DNA of 64,000 bases from Ammoniphilus sp. YIM 78166. Its GTDB lineage: Bacteria > Bacillota > Bacilli > Aneurinibacillales > RAOX-1. The stretch lies in the NCBI RefSeq assembly GCF_004522215.1, contig NZ_SDLR01000007.1, positions 162,502-226,501 of the forward strand, given 5' to 3'. The position numbers and the translations under genes are program-made. The notes beneath the pieces are model-generated. The model did not search any database, was not told the origin of the DNA, and saw nothing but the letters and a program-made list of their open reading frames with translations. Positions 60,896 to 64,000 of this stretch are shown here, piece after piece; within the stretch, counting starts at the first letter, position 1, and each line of letters begins with the position of its first letter.

Positions 60896-62581
60896 TTAGA
60901 TCTTCATAACCCCGCCTGTACTTGCAGAAGTCACAAGCTTAGAATAGCGAGCAAGGTAACCCGTTTTTACTTTTGGTTCAAAACCTGGCCATGCCGCTTT
61001 ACGCTGCTCCATTTCCTCATCGGTAATCTGGAGTTCTAATTTATTGTTTTCCAAGTCAATGGAGATGATATCGCCATTTTGAATAAAGGCAATTGGACCT
61101 CCCTCAGCAGCTTCTGGAGAAACGTGACCGATACTGATACCACGGCTGGCTCCAGAAAAACGACCGTCAGTTACAAGCGCAACCTTCGTTCCTAGACCCA
61201 TACCTACGATTTGTGAAGTTGGAGCTAGCATCTCAGGCATTCCAGGCCCACCTTTAGGACCTTCATAGCGAATAACGACAACATGTCCCTCTTTTACCTT
61301 ACCCGTTGCAATACCCTCTAAAGCTTCTTCCTGGGATTCAAAAACGATGGCAGGGCCTTCGTGCTTGGTAATTCCTGGTTCAACTGCACCTGTCTTAATT
61401 ACGCCGCCTTCTGGAGCGATATTCCCGAAAAGAACAGCCAAGCCGCCTTTTGCGGAATAAGGATTGTCTAGAGGACGGATGACCTCTTTATTTAAGATAT
61501 CTTGTCCAGCAATGTTCTCTGCTAGAGTTTTTCCTGTGACGGTTAAGGTATCGGTATGAAGAGCACCCGGCTTCTTGCTTAACTCGTTAAGGATAGCTGT
61601 AACTCCACCTGCATTATGCACATCTTCCATATGGTAATCGGAAGCAGGAGCAATCTTAGATAGGTGAGGCACTCTCTCCGCTACTAAATTAATTCTTTCC
61701 ATGGAGTATTCAACTCCTGCTTCGTGAGCCAAAGCCAACGTATGGAGAACCGTGTTCGTAGATCCTCCCATAGCCATATCTAAAGCAAAGGCATTATCAA
61801 TCGCTTTTTCAGTTACGATATCTCGAGGCTTCAAATCCATATCGATGAGGTTCATGATTTGCTTGGCTGCACGCTTCACTAATTCTCTGCGTTCCTCAGA
61901 TATGGCAAGGATTGTTCCGTTACCCGGAAGAGCTAATCCCAACACTTCTGCTAAGCAATTCATAGAATTGGCTGTAAACATACCAGAGCAAGACCCACAG
62001 GTTGGGCATCCGTATTTTTCTAATTCGTCTAAGCTTTGTTGGTTGATTTTACCTGCCTGGAAAGCTCCAACACCTTCAAATACGGAAGATAGAGAGATGG
62101 AGCGACCATCGGAGGTTTTACCCGCTTGCATAGGTCCACCCGTTACAACAATCGTAGGAATGTTCACGCGCAGAGCAGCCATCATCATTCCTGGAGTGAT
62201 CTTATCGCAATTCGGGATACAAATAAGTCCGTCAAAAGCATGAGCAGAAACCACAGTCTCAATGGAATCGGCGATAATTTCGCGGCTCGGTAGCGAATAG
62301 CGCATTCCGATATGTCCCATCGCAATGCCGTCATCCACTCCAATGGTGTTAAATTCAAAAGGAACTCCACCCGCTTCGCGAATCGCTTCCTTTACTAGCT
62401 TTCCGAACTCTTGCAAATGAACATGGCCCGGAATAATATCAATGTACGAATTGGCAACCGCAATAAAAGGCTTGTCCCAATCAGACTCATCCTGGATTAC
62501 CCCCGTTGCACGCAACAAGCTTCTGTGCGGTGCACGGTCAAATCCTCTCTTAATGGTATCGCTTCTTAATTTTCTAGCCAT
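60896..62581 (-). CDS. ilvD: Dihydroxy-acid dehydratase
   Basis: 561 aa, third common enzyme of valine/isoleucine synthesis. Iron-sulfur and Mg ligands are visible: NCDKITPGM (Cys near 124), CPTCGSCSGMFTANSMNCL (about 191-209), and the C-terminal GGVIKTGAV and TDGRFSGASRG motifs. GGTGGAGGGAAAC precedes the ATG. Other ilv/leu genes are not adjacent, so this is a stand-alone copy. No T-box or CodY site was evident upstream. Confidence 0.96.
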   Translation of the reverse strand: MARKLRSDTIKRGFDRAPHRSLLRATGVIQDESDWDKPFIAVANSYIDIIPGHVHLQEFGKLVKEAIREAGGVPFEFNTIGVDDGIAMGHIGMRYSLPSREIIADSIETVVSAHAFDGLICIPNCDKITPGMMMAALRVNIPTIVVTGGPMQAGKTSDGRSISLSSVFEGVGAFQAGKINQQSLDELEKYGCPTCGSCSGMFTANSMNCLAEVLGLALPGNGTILAISEERRELVKRAAKQIMNLIDMDLKPRDIVTEKAIDNAFALDMAMGGSTNTVLHTLALAHEAGVEYSMERINLVAERVPHLSKIAPASDYHMEDVHNAGGVTAILNELSKKPGALHTDTLTVTGKTLAENIAGQDILNKEVIRPLDNPYSAKGGLAVLFGNIAPEGGVIKTGAVEPGITKHEGPAIVFESQEEALEGIATGKVKEGHVVVIRYEGPKGGPGMPEMLAPTSQIVGMGLGTKVALVTDGRFSGASRGISIGHVSPEAAEGGPIAFIQNGDIISIDLENNKLELQITDEEMEQRKAAWPGFEPKVKTGYLARYSKLVTSASTGGVMKI

Positions 62582-62669
62582 TCAGTTTCCCTCCACCTCA
62601 AAAACAATTTCATATCATTCTATCAGCTTTTGTTTAAAATGTATATTTAAAAAACTTAGAAAAAGCTCT

Positions 62670-63056
62670 CTAAATCACCATGACCAGATTACTGTACTGT
62701 GCCACATGCTCTAGCATCTTTTTGCTCAAGGGAACAATGAAATCCATCTTTCCTCTTTCGTGTATACCTGAACGATTATAGATCTTTACCTTATCCACCG
62801 AAATTTTATAGTAATTTGATCCAAACGACGCCACCACTTGCTCTTCTTTCGGAGCGTGAGTAGAAAAAGCAACAGGACGTGTATCCAACTGATGAGGGAT
62901 CATACTGATAATGTCTTGCAGTTGGATTTGATACGAATGATGTGGCTTCAGGAAAACAAGCTCCTTTGTTGTAATCGAACAGCCGAATTGACTCTTGATC
63001 TGAGAAAGCTTCAGTTCTCCTTCTAGAGACTTAACACGAATAAAATCGTTATTCAT
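62670..63056 (-). CDS. Hypothetical protein
   Basis: 128 aa, soluble, probably beta-rich (LKLSQIKSQFGCSITTKELVFL; YQIQLQDIISMIPHQL). No family recognised. GGAGG lies 8 bases before the ATG at 63056; the ATG at 63062 is too close to it. Stands alone between ilvD and a gene-poor region. Confidence 0.7.
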   Translation of the reverse strand: MNNDFIRVKSLEGELKLSQIKSQFGCSITTKELVFLKPHHSYQIQLQDIISMIPHQLDTRPVAFSTHAPKEEQVVASFGSNYYKISVDKVKIYNRSGIHERGKMDFIVPLSKKMLEHVAQYSNLVMVI

Positions 63057-63460
63057 ATTCATGACCTCCAGCTCTTAATAGTGTATATATTATAAATACG
63101 TTTGAATTCGAATATCATTCATTTTATCATAATAGCTGATTAATCAGCGAACGGAATAAGGGAATTCAGCCCATTAAAGCTAAAAGCTACTACGTCAGAA
63201 AAGTTTGTGAGGAATGTGCAAAGGTGGGGGAGTGGGAGCTAAAGGGGTCTGGGGAGTTGGGTGATCTATGTAAGGGACAAGTAACTGTAACAGGAGTATC
63301 TACGCTTAGCCATTAAGTTGAGAACAATTGAATCTCTCCAACAGGAGCTATTCCAGTTAACTTAATACCGCTCATCCATTTTATTAGATATAACGGGAGC
63401 TACTCTGACTAAGAAGAGGGTAAAGTAGGTAGCTCAGCTAAAAATAGAAAATTGGAAATA
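63057..63460. other. Gene-poor region before tRNA-Leu
   Basis: About 400 bases without a supported ORF. The heptamer GGAGCTA occurs three times on the plus strand (63235, 63344, 63396), and short inverted pieces TTAAGTT/AACTTAA flank the middle copy. It could be a decayed repeat or gene remnant; I cannot assign it. Confidence 0.4.
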
Positions 63461-63465
63461 AACTC

Positions 63466-63494
63466 TTGCCTTTATCAAAAGATCATGGTAATAT
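63466..63494 (+). promoter_or_regulatory. Promoter of the tRNA-Leu/23S unit
   Basis: TTGCCT (63466-63471), 17-base spacer, TAATAT (63489-63494) overlapping a TATAAT at 63492. A small hairpin TGTCGC/GCGACA (63501-63517) follows before the tRNA. Confidence 0.5.
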
Positions 63495-63525
63495 AATTTT
63501 TGTCGCCATAAGCGACAAACAACGT

Positions 63526-63610
63526 GCCGAAGTGGCGGAATTGGCAGACGCGCACGACTCAAAATCGTGTTCCGTAAGGAGTGTCGGTTCGACCCCGACC
63601 TTCGGTACCA
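63526..63610 (+). tRNA. tRNA-Leu (anticodon CAA)
   Basis: 85 bases with encoded CCA. Acceptor GCCGAAG pairs with CTTCGGT (one G-U); anticodon stem CACGA/TCGTG encloses the loop CTCAAAA, anticodon CAA (reads UUG). A long variable arm (class II), the D-loop with GGCAGA, and the T arm GTCGG-TTCGACC-CCGAC (63582-63598) confirm a leucine tRNA. Confidence 0.95.
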
Positions 63611-63726
63611 TCTACTTTTATAAGAAATTGTTCCTTGAGAAATGCAGGGAGCAAATTTTTATAAAAAATCACTTGTAATATGAATGAAACTGTGTTAAAT
63701 TGTTTCTTGTCGCTTCTGAGAGCGAT

Positions 63727-63740
63727 TGTTCTTTGAAAAC
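63727..63740 (+). promoter_or_regulatory. BoxA-like antitermination element
   Basis: TGTTCTTTGAAAAC resembles the boxA of Bacillales rRNA operons and the usual 16S-23S spacer; a TCGCT/AGCGA hairpin (63710-63725) precedes it. Confidence 0.5.
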
Positions 63741-63830
63741 TAGATAACGAAAACGTAAGTTTTCACCGTAAAAAAATGCGTAAATTAGGAAACAATCCTA
63801 AAACCTTAAGTAAGAAGCAAAACCAACTTT

Positions 63831-64000
63831 GGTTAAGCTACAAAGGGCGCACGGTGGATGCCTTGGCACTAGGAGCCGATGAAGGACGCGGTAAACGGCG
63901 ATACGCCTCGGGGAGCTGTAAGCAAGCTTTGATCCGAGGATTTCCGAATGGGGGAACCCACTGTCCGTAATGGGGCAGTATCACCACCTGAATTCATAGG
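63831..64000 (+). rRNA. 23S ribosomal RNA, 5' end (runs off the window)
   Basis: GGTTAAGCTACAAAGGGCG, then CACGGTGGATGCCTTGGC, GCCGATGAAGGACG and CCGAATGGGG match the conserved first 170 bases of bacterial 23S rRNA. The mature 5' end is placed by comparison with GGTTAAG of Bacillus and may be off by a few bases. The preceding 220 bases resemble a 16S-23S spacer, but tRNA-Leu, not 16S, lies upstream. Confidence 0.93.

Noticed and set aside
63466..63678. Open frame across tRNA-Leu
   Set aside because: It is the translation of a tRNA gene and has no ribosome site.
63776..63970. Open frame over the 23S rRNA start
   Set aside because: The sequence is conserved 23S rRNA, and the frame is incidental.
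1..64000. CRISPR arrays, insertion sequences, prophage or integrated elements
   Set aside because: No regularly spaced direct repeats, transposase, integrase or phage structural genes were seen, and gene content and codon style look uniform.

Overview
The window reads as an ordinary chromosomal segment of an endospore-forming, low-to-mid G+C Gram-positive bacterium of the order Bacillales. Reasons: strong AGGAGG-type ribosome binding sites with frequent GTG/TTG starts, SigA-type promoters, an alpha/beta-type small acid-soluble spore protein, a Bacillus-type Fnr with a C-terminal Cys cluster, and many families typical of Bacillaceae/Paenibacillaceae (YqgQ, DUF1128, YtqA, YwcA/YwcB-like symporter pair, TypA). 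The genus cannot be fixed from this sequence alone. No prophage, insertion sequence, CRISPR array or toxin-antitoxin pair was seen.

Layout. (1) 1-10.1 kb: a tightly overlapping operon for the oxygen-independent corrin ring pathway (cobK, cbiC, cbiD, cbiET fusion, cbiL, cbiF, cbiG, cbiA, cbiP, cobA). It enters from the left, and cbiH and the cobalt chelatase are not in the window. (2) 10.2-16.1 kb: an SDR-like protein that lacks the catalytic Tyr/Lys, an FAH-family protein, a beta-carbonic anhydrase, a LapA-like membrane protein, an SbtA-type bicarbonate permease, and a two-gene sodium/organic-acid symporter operon with cre-like sites. (3) 16.4-22.9 kb: a dipeptide/oligopeptide ABC transporter split into two transcription units (ATPases plus binding protein, then permeases), followed by an XRE-cupin regulator. 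(4) 22.9-29.3 kb: small regulators and hypothetical proteins, then a convergent pair of secreted proteins, each preceded by near-consensus Fur boxes, and a soluble acyl-ACP desaturase. (5) 29.4-39.4 kb: lipase-like hydrolase, PucR-type regulator, MsmX/UgpC-type ATPase, LCP cell-wall ligase, TypA, a flavoprotein, a radical SAM protein and small proteins. (6) 39.5-43.2 kb: hemerythrin-like protein, Fnr, TatC/TatA and MobB/MoaE/MoaD, which together suggest oxygen-limited respiration with exported molybdoenzymes. (7) 43.2-62.6 kb: housekeeping genes (MFS exporter, MgtC-like protein, DEAD helicase, rRNA m5C methyltransferase, threonine aldolase, IMPase, QueF, class A PBP, pseudouridine synthase, two phosphoesterases, SASP, IlvD) interleaved with hypothetical genes. 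(8) 63.0-64.0 kb: a gene-poor stretch, a promoter, tRNA-Leu(CAA), and the 5' end of 23S rRNA with no 16S gene in front of it.

Most units end in clear intrinsic terminators, several of them palindromic and shared by convergent genes. The most promising material for follow-up is the Fur-boxed pair of secreted helical-repeat proteins (25.6-28.4 kb), the 16S-less tRNA-Leu/23S arrangement, a small paralogous protein family (24.0 and 60.6 kb), one copy of which sits behind DnaA-box-like sequences, and the Fnr/hemerythrin/Tat/molybdopterin neighbourhood.
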